In this document: one piece after another, positions 35,270 through 47,300 of the stretch
How the letters are laid out: every line of letters begins with the position of its first letter
Numbering within the stretch: position 1 is the first letter of the stretch
NCBI RefSeq assembly: GCF_041146395.1
Contig: NC_090990.1
Span: forward strand, 45,642,001-45,706,000
Reading direction: 5' to 3'
Origin: Eulemur rufifrons
Taxonomy: Eukaryota; Chordata; Mammalia; Primates; Lemuridae
Length of the DNA: 64,000 bases
The notes under the pieces: model-generated
Databases searched by the model: none
What the model was told of the DNA's origin: nothing
Seen by the model: the letters and a program-made list of their open reading frames with translations, nothing else
Made by a program: the position numbers and the translations under genes

Positions 35270-35689
35270 GAACAAACTTCAGGAAGGGGTGGCTGTAGTT
35301 GGGCCTTGGAGCAATTGGAATGTGGATCATGAACCATAAAGATTTACCCCATCCCTTTTCTGCACGTCTCTGCCGGTTTCCCTGTCTATCCCTACAGATG
35401 GCCTTCTGCACAAAGTGGGAGCCACCAACAGCTCCCAAGCCTCATATTGGAGATTCCACCTCCAGAGAACTGAGTTTATTTCCTCAGTTATAGCTTGAAA
35501 AATGCCAGAGAAGTCATCTATGAAGGATTTCATTTGGTCAGCTTGGAGTGTTGCCTAACCTGCACTAATCAGCTGTGTCTAGAGGAGCAAAGTTATGTTC
35601 AATATGGCAACCCCCATTGTATACATACACATGGAGGAAGGAGACAAGGTTAACGACACACATTATTCATATGCAAAAACCATGTGCAT
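35270..35689. other. Unassigned non-coding DNA
   Basis: No gene or repeat recognised. Frames of about 65 codons on both strands. Confidence 0.4.
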
Positions 35690-35742
35690 CACAGAAAGAT
35701 GAATAAGACCTGGCCCCAGTCCTCAAGGTGCTCACAATAGCA
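35690..35742 (-). mobile_element. L2 fragment, antisense
   Basis: AAGATGAATAAGACCTGGCC and TCCTCAAGGTGCTCACAATA match the antisense L2 tail. Truncated by the next repeat. Confidence 0.7.
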
Positions 35743-35744
35743 AT

Positions 35745-36145
35745 GTGGCAGATTTCCATGCCCTTTTCCTTACTGGGCACCCAGTAGAGTATATTTCCCA
35801 GACTGCTTGTGGTTAGGAATGGTCATATGACTGACTGATAACCAGTGACATGTGTGAGTCATTTCCAGACCTGTTCCATGAAAATGTTTCTCATGCAGCC
35901 TTCTATATACTTCTCCCTTTCCAGCTGAATGAAATGGAACGACTCCCAGGTCACCTAGGAGAGCCATGTGTTTAAGATTGCAGAACCACAGATGAAAGGA
36001 CCCTGCCTCCCTGAATCACTGCACACAGAAGAGACCCACTAACACGCATGCACATCAGGCTCTTAGCAAGAAAAAAAAATTTGTATAGTGTTAAGCATTA
36101 AGATTTAAATGTTTATTTATTACAGCTGCTGGGTCTGCCTTCATT
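35745..36145 (+). repeat. Probable ancient MaLR/ERVL-type LTR
   Basis: Order of blocks: TTTCCCAGACTGCTTGTGGT, GTCATATGACTGACTGATAA, CCATGTGTTTAAGATTGCAG, CCCTGAATCACTGCACACAG, GTGTTAAGCATTAAGATTTA and TTATTACAGCTGCTGGGTCT. These match a widespread decayed mammalian LTR whose subfamily I cannot fix. Confidence 0.55.
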
Positions 36146-36214
36146 AATATAGTTAGTAAACATTGCATTAACTGGAATTAACTCCCTGGAGTTTCAGCTC
36201 TCTGGCAAACTTGC

Positions 36215-36340
36215 TGGATGACCTGGAGAAAATCACTTTACTTCTCTGAGTCTCTCCGTCAAGTACATCCACATTGCAGGATTTTTCATTAGTGAATAGA
36301 GATAATGCATGTGAAGGAACGTGAATGCTAAATTCCTTCA
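36215..36340 (+). mobile_element. MIR SINE
   Basis: GATGACCTGGAGAAAATCAC, CTTCTCTGAGTCTCTCCGTC and GATAATGCATGTGAAGGAAC. Diverged. Confidence 0.6.
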
Positions 36341-36834
36341 CAATTTCAGGATGGAATATTAGAAACTTGTCTCTGTCTTGCCATTTCTCAAGTATGCCAA
36401 AATACAATTTTAGAGGCTTAGAAAGCTTTCAAGTATCTGGTTGAAAGTGTTCTATTTAAAAAGGAGGCAATATAGGTTATAAGAATATAATTTTCCACAT
36501 AGAACTTAAAAAGTTATTTTCACTTCAAATTTTTTAAAATAACTGGCACTTAAACATTTTCTTTTTATTTCTTGCTTTAGCATTAGAAGAAAATAATTTT
36601 CTCACCACCAATATTATCAAGCTTCTTTAAAAGCTTGAAGAAATCAAAGCTGAATTAGGGGAAAATATAACTTTGCCCTTAGTAATTGACAGATCTCAGC
36701 CTTGAACCTGAAACTTCTGACTCCAAGGTTAACAACAAGGCAGCGTAGAGTGTGTATTCAGCATTAAAAGTGGAAGCAAGGAAGGTGCCTGACTATGAGA
36801 GGAGGAGTAAAAGCCCAGAGAAAGAGATTTCAAC
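36341..36834. other. Unassigned AT-rich DNA
   Basis: No features recognised apart from short A/T runs. Confidence 0.4.
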
Positions 36835-36935
36835 TTTATTTAAAAATACTCCTTGAGCTACAGCTATGTGCCAAGCATTGTGCTAGACATTTGAGAATAT
36901 AATGTTGAACCAAATTGCTGCGGTGCTTGTAATGT
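36835..36935 (-). mobile_element. L2 LINE 3' end, antisense
   Basis: GAGCTACAGCTATGTGCCAA, then GCATTGTGCTAGACATTTGA in antisense L2 order. Confidence 0.65.
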
Positions 36936-37139
36936 CAGATTTAACAGTGAGGGATGTTAATAGCAAAGGGAATGTACACTATCAGGGAGAAAGGGGAGAA
37001 CACCAGGAGAAGAATAGAAGGTGTTCTGTTTGTTTGGAGTGTTTTCGTGGTCGTCTTCACCGAATTCTAACTCCCTCATCCACCCTTTCAGCCAATTATT
37101 CTGAATCAGTGGTAGAGGCTGGAAAAAAAAATCAAGTCC

Positions 37140-37330
37140 TTCTTTTAATCATTTATTCACTCAATCATTTGTCATTTATGTCACTTACTAAATACTTCCT
37201 ATGTCCAACATCCCATACCTGGCACTGAAGATCTAGAGATGAGTTAAATGTGATACCAGCCCTGAGGATGCTCATGGTCTATCCTGAACACTTGTAAAGC
37301 ACCTGCAAAGCAATGTGCTAAGCGTCGAGA
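37140..37330 (-). mobile_element. L2 LINE 3' end, antisense
   Basis: TCATTTATTCACTCAATCAT, TACTAAATACTTCCTATGTC, CTGGCACTGAAGATCTAGAG and GCCCTGAGGATGCTCATGGT. Confidence 0.8.
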
Positions 37331-37789
37331 AGGAGGGTCACAAGGTAAGGGTGAGGGAATCATGGGTGGTCCTTCTCTGTTCCTCCAGATTCCTGTTCCC
37401 CTCCCCCACCTCTCTGCACCTCACCTATGCCTTTTGGATGCTGCACCCCCTTGTGCTGAATCAACAAGATTAGGCACAGACATCCGCAGTGAGAAAATAA
37501 TGAGGGCACCAGAAGGTCACTGCAAATAGAAGGCAGTTATGTTCCTTCATGATTTAAAGTACTGAATGGTACATTTATTTCCATTAACTGCAATGAGATG
37601 GTGTTCACGTGGGTGATAACAGTGGGATTTTCACGACATCACTTTAGCCTATCTGGTTAGAGAACATACTGGGTTTCCTGAGTATTGAACGTTCCTGAAA
37701 TATTGAGGAATAAAGGATATTCTGTACTTTATCTTCCTTTGTCCTCCCCTCCACCTGATCTTTTTTAGTTATAGACAAAGTCATCCTTA
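37331..37789. other. Unassigned non-coding DNA
   Basis: No gene or repeat recognised. Confidence 0.4.
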
Positions 37790-38060
37790 TTTTTCAATCT
37801 TTCAGTTAAGAAATATTTACTAAGCCCTAGTGCATTCCAGCCACTCTGTGTTTTACAGGCATATAAATGAAAAAAGAACTGGTCCCTGATCTCAAAGACC
37901 TAACTATCTCATGGGAAAAACAACAAAGATGATTAAATTCAATGTGATTGGTGCTTCATTAGAAGTGAGGCCAGCCAGTGTGACAGAAGAGCAAGAAGGG
38001 GACACACTACCAGATGGGAGGTTCTATAAAGGCTTTCCAGAAAAGAAACCCAATCTGAGT
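37790..38060 (-). mobile_element. L2 LINE 3' end, antisense
   Basis: AAGAAATATTTACTAAGCCC, AACTGGTCCCTGATCTCAAA, GATTAAATTCAATGTGATTG and GGCTTTCCAGAAAAGAAACC are spaced as in L2. Confidence 0.8.
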
Positions 38061-38334
38061 TAAAGCTCAAGACTCATGGCTAGTCAAGTAGATGGGGCTT
38101 CCAAGGGTGTCCAAGCAGACGGGAGTTTGTCCTCCTAAAGATACTGCCCCAGTGAACTGCCCAAAGTGGATATGCTAATGGAGCCCAGGAATTCAGCCAC
38201 AAGGACTTTGGAGTGAGAGAGACTTTATTCTCATTCTTGGTCTGTCTCTTCACCTACTGTGAGGCATGATTTTGCAAATGAAATGAGAAAATAAAGTAGG
38301 TTATATGCTTCTTGCAATCTCTAGCACCAGTCTG

Positions 38335-38385
38335 TTCTCATAAACGGTGTGGGGGTATGCATATGGGTGTGTGCGCATGTGCATC
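38335..38385 (+). repeat. Imperfect TG-rich tract
   Basis: GTGTGGGGGTATGCATATGG, then GTGTGTGCGCATGTGCATC. Degenerate. Confidence 0.6.
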
Positions 38386-38464
38386 AGAGGATCAGAGAGG
38401 AGAATCTTGGGCCTGTCTTTGTAGAACTGAAGGCTTATTTTATACACTATAATCAAGTGTCTAT

Positions 38465-38900
38465 TTTGCATTTGTTCCCCCAGATCCATTCCTGACCCCT
38501 CATCACCAACTGTGTGCCCTTGGAGCCTGGCCTGTTTGGACTCCATCAAAGGCTCCCTCCCTGACTTCCAGGTGAATCAAGGAATGGAGGGCACTGTAGA
38601 GGATTGGAGAGAAGGAGACGTGGAGTCAACCTCACTCCTTTGCAGTCATCTCAGGGTGCTGCATCCTTGGCGTCAGGTCACAACTCCTGCCAAAGGACCT
38701 TCTCCATACCATTCTATGTCTCTAGATTCTGTCCGCTGCTCTCTCCCCTTATCTCTCAAACACAGGGTTAAAAATAGGCAGCTGTTACTAGCCCAAGGGC
38801 ACTGCACTGTCTTTGTGGTTTCCTACAACCTACCCATATCTTTATAAATGAATCCTTTATTCAGTTCTTCTCTAATCACTTAGTTTGAGTGTGACATCTA
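38465..38900 (+). repeat. Probable unnamed ancient repeat
   Basis: GGAGGGCACTGTAGAGGATT, ACAGGGTTAAAAATAGGCAG and CTTTATAAATGAATCCTTTA give the feel of a widespread old repeat ending in TTTGTAAATAGTCCCTTTATT-like wording, but I cannot name it. The 111-codon frame at 38512-38847 lies within it. Confidence 0.4.
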
Positions 38901-40274
38901 TTTTCTTCTAGAGCCATGACAGACACATATTCTGTAAGTCCTGCAAAGGGACTCCAAATAAATATATGGGCATGGAAATTAATAAAGGGGGGTGATTATA
39001 TTTCCTCTAGGCTAGCATTTACATTGTTAGGGACACTGAGAAGCTAAACCAGCTGAGGGATAAACCAGGGACAGGGGGAGGCACTCCTTCCTGTCTCTCT
39101 CGTCCCACTGAGCTGAGTACATTGAGAACAGTGCCCAACTTTTATTCCTCTTTTAATCGGTACCCCTAACATCCAACTGAGACACTGGGATACAGAATCT
39201 ATGTTCAATATATGTGTGTTGAGTGGGTTTCCACAGAGTGGAAAAGATGAAGGATCTGGTGAATGGGTTGGGTGGGTTTCCAAGCCAGCATAATGGAAAA
39301 GGTGAGAGAGATAAGAAAAATTAAATGATATATTTATAGTTGCTCTCTATACTCATACATGCATACACACTCATGCCACAATTATGCCTTTTTGCTTTTA
39401 ACATTTCAAGAAACCTTCACTTGGTCATTCCAGTCTTGATTAGAAGAACACACCTCTGGAGGGTCCACGGGAAAAAACTCTTCTTCACCTTGTGGGATCA
39501 GGACCCAAAACTGCAATACTGGAAATGGATGGAAACTGCCACTGAGTCAAGGGCCTCAAGTGCCAGATGGAAGCGTGGAGGCTTTGTGGCTCCGCTCAGC
39601 ATGCTGCTGGCTGCTCTGTGGGACACTGTCAAGGATGGGAGATTCCCTCTTCTGAGGGCTGCAGGCCCCTCTGGGGTTGTTCAGCCTTTACTGATAGGAT
39701 GGTTTTCCCTGAGCTAATTCAAAATCTGCGTCCCTGTGACCTCTCTCTGAAAAGAAGCAAACACTCTCCTGAGAGATACTTCAGGGTGTTTCAGGGCCCC
39801 AAGATAACTGTTTCATATAAACTTCCTGACGTTAAGTATTGGTGCAGTAGGGCATGGCCTAGAGGTGTGACTTGGAGAGAACCAGGAGGATTGTGTGTCT
39901 GAGGGGACCTTCTCTGTGCCCCAACCCCATTTCCTACCACCTGTGATGTCTTCAGTTGTATTCACAGCTACAGGTAGATGCTGTGCTCAAGAGGACGGAC
40001 CCCTTTGAAACAGACACAGCTCACTGTAAATTTCTCTAAGGGAAGGGACGTGTCTTCTCTATGCTTTCTACTGTGACCAGACACTGGGAGTAAAGAGCTG
40101 AGAGACTAGAGGGGTGTCAGATGAGGCAGCAATCTCACAGGAGGAGGAGGTCCTCTAGGCCACTTTAAAAGAAGGTATCCTGACATAGGGAATGGCATAT
40201 GGAAGATCCCAGAACCTTCAGGTGCCTAGTAGTTGGTGAGATTGTGGAGGGGTCTTCCGAGGGCTAAGCCATAG
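38901..40274. other. Unassigned non-coding DNA
   Basis: About 1.4 kb. Includes overlapping plus-strand frames of 125 codons (39340-39717) and 111 codons (39567-39902) in different phases. Neither shows a domain, a splice-bounded exon or codon bias I can support. Confidence 0.35.
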
Positions 40275-40420
40275 GCCAGAGAGGAAGCAGGGCCAGCTCT
40301 GCCGCCTATGAGCTGTGACCTTGGGCGAGTCACTTTCCTTCTCTGTGAAATGAGAAAGTGGGGGGCCACTACATCGTTTCTAAAGGCCTTCCTATTCTAT
40401 AAATCAATGGTTCTAAAAAC
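40275..40420 (+). mobile_element. MIR SINE
   Basis: GGGCCAGCTCTGCCGCCTAT, GAGCTGTGACCTTGGGCGAG and CTTCTCTGTGAAATGAGAAA match the MIR core closely. The 3' end is missing. An inverted MIR remnant may follow (40425-40490). Confidence 0.85.
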
Positions 40421-40632
40421 GCCTCACATTTCTGTAGCTCTTCACAGTTCATAAAACACATTACCTCATTTCATTCTGCAGCACTGAAGGCAAAACTTGG
40501 CAGAATTCAGAGTTGACCTTACTCTTTTCTGATGACTTTTCAACTGGAATGCAAAACTCAGGGCACCCCCAGGTTTTTGCCTCGGAATCACTCACTCAAG
40601 TAACGTATCATCTCCTTTGCTTACCACACACA

Positions 40633-40674
40633 ACATACAGACAGACATACACACACACACACACACAAACACAG
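40633..40674 (+). repeat. CA microsatellite
   Basis: ACATACAGACAGACATACAC followed by about 11 CA units. Confidence 0.9.
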
Positions 40675-41049
40675 ATAGTTTCTTAGGGAAAAAATAATTT
40701 GTTCTTAAAACAGTTCCCACAATTAAATTTCAAAAAGTGGCCTACTGCCCCAAACTCAACTCCAATTAAAATGCTAAACAGTAAAGGTCACTTCCAGTAC
40801 CTGGAGGCTAGACAAGTCAAACTCCTGCCCCAAAACCCCTGAGTGGTTTGAGAACTCAGTAACATTTCTGACCATGTGGTCTTAGAGTATCAAAAAAGGG
40901 ATTTCTAATGGGGATAGATTAGGAGAATGGGGTCAGGGAGAACTTAGCTTCCTCAATCTAGAATTTTAAATTGTATAATTGATCCAAATGGGAGTTAATA
41001 ACTGAGACTAGATAGTCATAGGAGTTGCTGAAAAGTTACTGTTAATCTA
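40675..41049. other. Unassigned non-coding DNA
   Basis: No gene or repeat recognised. Confidence 0.4.
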
Positions 41050-41165
41050 TATTCTAATGCTATCCAACTGAGTGACCTAGAATAAGTTAACTAACTTCTC
41101 TGGGCCTCTGTTTTCTCATCTATAAAATTAGGGGTTGAACTAAATGATCAATAAAGTGCCTTTCA
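41050..41165 (+). mobile_element. MIR SINE
   Basis: GAGTGACCTAGAATAAGTTA, CTTCTCTGGGCCTCTGTTTT and CTCATCTATAAAATTAGGGG. Confidence 0.85.
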
Positions 41166-41174
41166 GTTTATTAT

Positions 41175-41268
41175 TTCTTCATTCACTCAATGAACATTGA
41201 TTGAGCATCTGCCCTATGTCAAACATTGTGAAAGTCATTGGAATAGAACAGAAAATGTTAATTAAAAT

Positions 41269-41303
<35 letters not shown>

Positions 41304-41965
41304 AAGAGACAGAGAGAGAGAACAGGCATGCAAGCACACTCCATGCCCTCAGAGCTCACATTTTGGTTGGACAAAGAGAGATGTGCAAACACATGAATGC
41401 AGTAAAGAATCTTCATGCAATGAAAATCATCTATACTTAGAAGAACACAAGGGTAAGAATTCTTCCCGGTATATCTATACTTAGGAGAATATAGGAGAAA
41501 ATTATTCCTGGTGGAAGAGTCAGGGAATCTTCAGAGAGAGAGCTAATTTTTTAGCTGGATCTGAAGGTGAGTAAGGCAGAGGAAAGCATTCATCACCAGG
41601 CAGCAGAGCAAATGGAGACAGGCTCAGGGAAACAGAGGGAATCTGTAATGATTAGAATATGGAGAGATGAGAAGGGAGACAGGCAGCTGGAGATGCAAGC
41701 AGGAGCCAGACCACACAAAGCCAAGTTAGCCGGCCGAACACAATGAAGAGTTGCTCAAAGTTGTAAACAAGGGAGCAACGTGGTCAGCTCTGTATTCGCT
41801 AAACGTCAGTCTGGTTGCCATAGACAGTTACAGACTGGAGGGGGACTAGACGGGAGGCAGGATCTCACTGAGAAAATGAAAAGCACTGCATTATTCCAGA
41901 GGAGACAGAAGCTGAACTAAGGCAGCATCCATGGAGATGAAGAAGAATGTGTGAATTTAACTGCC
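41175..41965 (-). mobile_element. Long L2 LINE, antisense, interrupted by a microsatellite
   Basis: The longest L2 here, about 790 bp. Order: ATTCACTCAATGAACATTGA, CATGCCCTCAGAGCTCACAT, TAGCTGGATCTGAAGGTGAG, AACAATGAAGAG-like wording, GTAAACAAGGGAGCAACGTG and a final ATTATTCCAGAGGAGACAGA. A (TG)n(GA)n array sits at 41270-41320. A related L2-like stretch may recur at 42420-42490. Confidence 0.85.
41270..41320 (+). repeat. TG then GA compound microsatellite
   Basis: (TG)n of about 11 units running straight into (GA)n with one AAAGAGACA interruption, lying inside antisense L2. Confidence 0.95.
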
Positions 41966-41989
41966 TTTCAGGGAACGTTATGTGTGATT

Positions 41990-42235
41990 TAGTTATTCAG
42001 CAAACATTTACATAGCTTTTACTACGTGCCAGGCACTGTTCTAAGCACTTAGAAATATTAACTCATTTAATCATCACACCACACCTACGAAGTTGGGACT
42101 TCTGTAATCCCCATATTATGGAAGAGATAAGTGAGACACAGAGAGGTGAGGCCACTCACCCAAGGTCCCGTAGCTAGTGAACAGGTAGCCTTCCCCTTGA
42201 GTCTGAGTCCTTAGCCACTAACACTATGTTGCTAA
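41990..42235 (-). mobile_element. MIR SINE, antisense, near full length
   Basis: TACGTGCCAGGCACTGTTCT, AACTCATTTAATCATCACAC, GAGACACAGAGAGGTGAGGC, CCAAGGTCCCGTAGCTAGTG and TTAGCCACTAACACTATG. The best-preserved MIR in the window. Confidence 0.9.
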
Positions 42236-43164
42236 GTGTGACTCCCAGGCCTCTGGCTTAGTTGCCCGCTGGATGGATGGTCATGTCATTTACTTCCTAC
42301 AGGGAGAAGAATGGATGCTGGGGAAAGAATCAAGTTTTGGGGGCAGTGTGTTAATCAAGACACCTGTGCTATCATGGTGGAAAAGCCCCGCAGGAACTGG
42401 TTAAGTGGGAGCGGAGCAGCAAAGGGAGTTTTAGTTTGAAGATTTAGATTTGAAAGTCATTTGTGTACAGATGGCAGTGGTCGCCAGGGGCGTGGCCTAG
42501 ACTGCCCGCCACTGTCACTGGTGTGGCCTGAGTGCAATGGCAGGATGGTGTTCATGTTGCACGTCTGGTTCTGATGCATGTGGAGAACTGTTCCTTGCTT
42601 CCTAGGGAATGTTTGTTATTCTACTAGTTGTAAACTAACTCTTGTCAAAGAACATGGTGATTTTCACTCAATGGTCATGTCTGAAGTATTCCAAAATACA
42701 CAAAAACCATAAGCAATTCAGTTGCTGACAGGAAATAAGTCTTTGATAGAGAAACTATAATGAGAATTTGAGGTAGATGAAACCTCTAACAAGCCTTGAT
42801 TTTATAAAGTCCTGCTTAGTAATCCTGCTCTTTAATATTTTAGAACTTAAATGTAATAATTGGTACAAAACATTGGACCTGTAATTTGGTCATGCTGGTT
42901 CTGTATTTACATTTCTTTCATTAAAAATTTAGTGAAAATGAATAATTGAAGATAAAGCAGAGCTTAACAAATTTTGCAACTACAAGTTAAAGGTTGAAAA
43001 CTGGTCTACTGAATAATGACTATATCCATTTAAAAATTATACTGTTTCGCTTTATTTTCAGAGCTCAAATAATTCTGATAGGATATTATAGAAAGCAATG
43101 ACAAGATTCACTGGCTGCAGGCAAGCACCTCATTCACAGGCAGCTCGGTTTGCTCTTTGGCCTA
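42236..43164. other. Unassigned non-coding DNA
   Basis: 42430-42480 (TTAGATTTGAAAGTCATTTG) is faintly L2-like. The remainder is not recognised. Confidence 0.4.
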
Positions 43165-43395
43165 ACAAATAAACATATTAAATCTTTACTATGTGCTGGG
43201 CATTGGGCTGTATACCTTCTACCCATTGGCTCATTAAGATCTCACAACTCAAGGCAAAGGCAAAATTAATGCCTTCAGTCTAAGGATGATGAAACCATAG
43301 TCCAGAGAGGGGAATCCACTTGTCACAGCCCTTTCAGTGAATAAATGGCAAAACTGAGAACTCCACCATTGTACAAAGTCCACACTAGGTTCAGG
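43165..43395 (-). mobile_element. MIR SINE, antisense
   Basis: TACTATGTGCTGGGCATTGG, CTCATTAAGATCTCACAACT, ATGATGAAACCATAGTCCAG and AATGGCAAAACTGAGAACTC. Confidence 0.8.
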
Positions 43396-44367
43396 CAATA
43401 ATCAAAGAATCTCAGACTCCAGAGCCCAGCCATTTTCTCAATGCCAGCACTGTTTCTCTCACTCTACGGAAGGCCTGCCAAGTAGTCTTCTACTACCCAA
43501 TTTTATCCATCCTTCCAGACAACGTATCAGCTCCCATCTCCCCCACCAATTCCAGCCCATGCAGACTCCTTTCTTTGCCCGTTCCTCATTTGGCTGCACC
43601 ACCCACACTGTCCTGTGGGGCTGTGGACTTCCCACGTGTGGGTCCCGCCTTCCCCTCAACCCTTTTTAGTCTAGACTTCCAAGTCCCTTGCAATGTGGGT
43701 CTCACTCAAGTTGTTTAGCAAATATTGCCAAATTAAATGAAAACTGCTTGTTGGACGTCTCTGGTGGAGCCCACAATACACAGCATGACTCTTGTTGTCC
43801 TGAGTTCTGAACGAATTGGGAAATAAGCAAAACAGTAGCAGATGAAGGTCAAAAGGTCAACTTTAGTGCCTGTGCTGATAGGCTGGAGGATGTATGCTAA
43901 GAAGAGAGCCAACATGGCTTTCAGTAGCACCAAAATCAAGAACCCAGCAGCTTAGGCTCAGTTACAGCAGGGACAGCCAGGAGCGGCCTGCTCGGGGAGC
44001 ACTCACAGAATGGATGAGCAGAGGGGAAATTAGCAGCAGGAGAGTGGTCCTGCTCCTTCCCCAGAGGAGAAAAAAGAAAAAAAACAGAGCGTACTGTTAT
44101 TCTTGCCTAATGTTTTCATAAATTCTTGCCACATCTACTGGGACAGAGCAATTCCATAAGAAAGACTAAGAATGTGCATAGGGCAAGCTATAGGGGAAAA
44201 GTGGTCCCTTCTAACAGTGTTGAATAATTCACCAAATTTTCATCCCACTCTACATTCACTGAGTATATATGAACGAAGAATGACAGCATCCTCTACAAAA
44301 CTCCTAAGAATATCTGAAGAAAATATTAAAGACTCAATCATTATAATCATAATTATAACAAAAATAT
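43396..44367. other. Unassigned non-coding DNA
   Basis: About 970 bp. Frames of 66-75 codons on both strands without motifs. Confidence 0.4.
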
Positions 44368-44560
44368 ATTGAGTACTTACTCTACACTAGAAATCATGCT
44401 GTGCTTCAACTCCTGATAATTACCATATGTTTGACACTATTATTGCTCCCCTTATACAGTTGAGAATAACCAAAATTAAATAAAACTTGCAAGGTCCCAC
44501 ATCAATTAAATGGTACAAGCAGGACTCAAATTCAATTTTCCTGATTCTACATGCTCATAG
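44368..44560 (-). mobile_element. MIR SINE, antisense
   Basis: TTGAGTACTTACTCTACACT, TGATAATTACCATATGTTTG, CTTGCAAGGTCCCACATCAA and GGACTCAAATTCAATTTTCC. Confidence 0.75.
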
Positions 44561-44804
44561 TGATGAAAGGATGTAAGTAGCCATTCCCATTTTTGCCTGT
44601 AAGATAAATAACTCTAAATCATGTAACATTTACTTATAATACTCATGTACATAGCACATTTCCTCTCTTAAAATATGGTTCCCAGATCTGTTAACCTTTT
44701 ATTTTTAACTTCTACTAAAGTGATGATCGATGCAACAGCAAACATATATGCCTGCTGACTAGAGCTGAACAGAGCATTATTATATCATGTTAAGTATGAT
44801 GTAC

Positions 44805-45005
44805 TCGGAGTCCAAAGACCCAGGCGTGAAAGGCGGCTCAGACATTTACTGGCCATGACAGGCTATTTTGAAGAAATTACTTAACATCCCATATCTATTT
44901 TTTAATGGGATAATAAAATTTACCCCATGGCATTGTCATGAGGACTAAATTAGATAGTCTATTTAAAGTGCATAGCACAAATTCTAGCATATAATAAATA
45001 TATAA
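44805..45005 (+). mobile_element. MIR SINE
   Basis: GGAGTCCAAAGACCCAGGCG, GAAGAAATTACTTAACATCC and GTCATGAGGACTAAATTAGA, ending ATATAATAAATATAT. Confidence 0.8.
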
Positions 45006-45504
45006 AAAATCACTCCTAAGAGGAAGGAAAAGGGTGAGAGAGAAGAGGAACGGGCAGCCACGCTCTACCTTGGCAGTGTTTTTATTGGCTGAGAATTGAG
45101 GGAAGAACATAAGGGAGGAGGAAGGAAGTAGCCGCTCCTGCAAGAAGGTGTAAATGTAAACTATTTATGCAAAAACTGAGAGCATTGTGATGGCAGGGGC
45201 CGTGTGTTATCGGCTGTGTCTCCAGTGACTAGTGGAGTGTGTACTCAGAACAGATCTCCACAAACACACGTGAAATATGAAATGAGGCAACTCTTGCCAC
45301 AAGGTCATCCTAGACCCGTGGTATTTATCAAGCAGCTTCTCCGCTCCTGAGACCTTCCTTGACTCTCCATATGACCTACATTGTAGGACGTTTTTTTTTT
45401 TACCAATGATGTCACAAAAGAAGAACAATCCTCTCCCCCATCACCACTGCCTAATGTCAACAGTCCCCTGCTTGTGGATCTGCCAGTGACTGCTATAAAC
45501 AGTA
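45006..45504. other. Unassigned non-coding DNA
   Basis: 45180-45245 (GATGGCAGGGGCCGTGTGTT) resembles a short sense L2 tail. No gene seen. Confidence 0.4.
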
Positions 45505-45615
45505 CATTTAAGCTTTCTGGTCCTCAGTTTCCTCACCTGTAAAATAGGGGGCTTCCAATAGCTGCTCCTCAAGGATTGTGGTAGGAATGTACTGATCATC
45601 ATGTTTAAACCATGT
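45505..45615 (+). mobile_element. MIR SINE, partial
   Basis: GGTCCTCAGTTTCCTCACCT followed by GTAAAATAGGGGGCTTCCAA. Confidence 0.75.
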
Positions 45616-46754
45616 TTGGCAGGTTCGAGGGCCTCCCTTACATACAACACACTCACTCCTTTATTCTTCACTTCCATTCTTCTTCCCTCCTGTAAGGTAG
45701 GAGTAAAGTTTGATGTAAAGTGAACAGCTCTTTTTATTGTACTGTAGTTATGATAATTTGTTCCAATCTTCCCTGTTTTAGCATAATTTGTTCCATTATT
45801 GTTGAGTTTAGGTTAATGCACAGTGTTTTTTCTCAGTTTGCAAACAATATAGGGGTTCAGGTACATTTTTAAGTATATATTTTTTAAAATCTGATGTAGG
45901 AATTGTAATAATATCTGACTTTGTATAGCGTTTTCTGGCTACACCATTGTCATCACCTTTTTTTCTTGGCCCTCTCAGCAATACCATGATGAAGCAGAAC
46001 AGCCACAGTGATAGCTGTTTTGCAGACGAACAAACACTACAGAGAGATTGGGGGTTCTGCCCTGACTGACTCGTTAATTGAAAACCTGGGACCAAAGCTA
46101 GCTCCCCTGTTACTGAAGCCCAGGTTCCATCTGTTACCCTACATTGCCACTAAAGAGAAAGGAAGTAATGAACACAGCTGTATCTCCCAGGAGTTATCCA
46201 TATTAGGGGCCCTTCTAGCACCATGAAGTTATCTATAGTAACAAAAGCACAGTGCGAGGACGGCCTGGCAGTTGAAATCTTCAGCTTCCAGTGAACAGTG
46301 GAGGGGACCTGCCATGAATCCCATGTTACAATGGCAGCCCATCTTCCTGCTAGAGAAAGACCTCCATAGATAGCTCAGAGATGAAATACCCAGCTAAACA
46401 GAACATGCACCCCCTCAGTGCCAGGCTTTCTAGCTGCACTGCCAGGGCCTGCAAGGAGGGTAAGAAGGAAGCCCTGACACCCCATCTTAGCACCTGTTCT
46501 ATCTCCTTCAAGTCTTCTCTGTTCCAATTCCTTCAGCTGCATCAAGTATACCCACCATGCTGGTTACTCTTCTCTGTACACAGCAGATTTTAAAGACACT
46601 TAAGGATGAGTTGCTCAGAAGTGACCTCAACAATGCAGATGTGTTTGCCCCTTAACCAATGTAAATTAGGTTCACATTAAAATTTCTTTTTCTTTTAAGA
46701 TGTGTTACCTTGTCAATTTACATTAAACCCAAGTGTAATTAAAACTCTTAACCA
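45616..46754. other. Mostly unassigned DNA
   Basis: 46010-46150 has faint antisense MIR wording (GTTTTGCAGACGAACAAACA, AAAACCTGGGACCAAAGCTA). The rest is not recognised. Confidence 0.4.
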
Positions 46755-46947
46755 CTGATTCTCAAACTTTGGTGTGCATGAGAAGCACCTGGGTGTTTGT
46801 TAGAAATCCAGATTTCTGGGTCCAAACTTAGAGATCCAGATTCAGTAGATTTACAGTGGGGCTCAAGAATCTGCATTTTTATCATTTCCCCCCTTTTCCA
46901 ATAATTTTAGGTTAATGATATTTGGAGTCCACTTTGAGAACACTGCT
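46755..46947 (+). mobile_element. MER5A-type hAT-Charlie MITE
   Basis: Begins CCACTGATTCTCAAACTTTG and continues GTGTGCATGAGAAGCACCTG, ATCCAGATTCAGTAGATTTA, AAGAATCTGCATTTTTATCA and CCACTTTGAGAACACTG, so both termini are present. Non-autonomous, no coding capacity. Confidence 0.85.
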
Positions 46948-47097
46948 TTACATCTTTCTCTCAGATGGTTTAGATAAACTACAACTCCTAGTGGTGTTCT
47001 TTGTGTACTGGAATTTGAGGGTCCAAGTTCATTACATTGCATTATACCTCTTAAATTCACCAAAGAACATTTGTGGTGGGAGGTGGGGCGGGGGGAA

Positions 47098-47300
47098 GGT
47101 ATGGATTTTGGAGATAAGAAGACTTGTGTTCAAAACCTGGCCTTGAGTGAACAAGTTAACACCCTGAGTTTTACTCCCTCATCTATAAAATAAACCACAT
47201 TCCTGCCTGGGGTTGTTGTGACCATTAAGATAATGTATGTTCTGTGACCACACACTGTCTGGCTTATGGAAGGTGCTCAATATATATTAAGTCTCAGCTC
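47098..47300 (+). mobile_element. MIR SINE
   Basis: GTGTTCAAAACCTGGCCTTG, GAACAAGTTAACACCCTGAG, CTCATCTATAAAATAAACCA and GGTTGTTGTGACCATTAAGA. Confidence 0.85.

Noticed and set aside
38512..38847. 111-codon frame
   Set aside because: Overlaps what looks like an old repeat; no conserved features.
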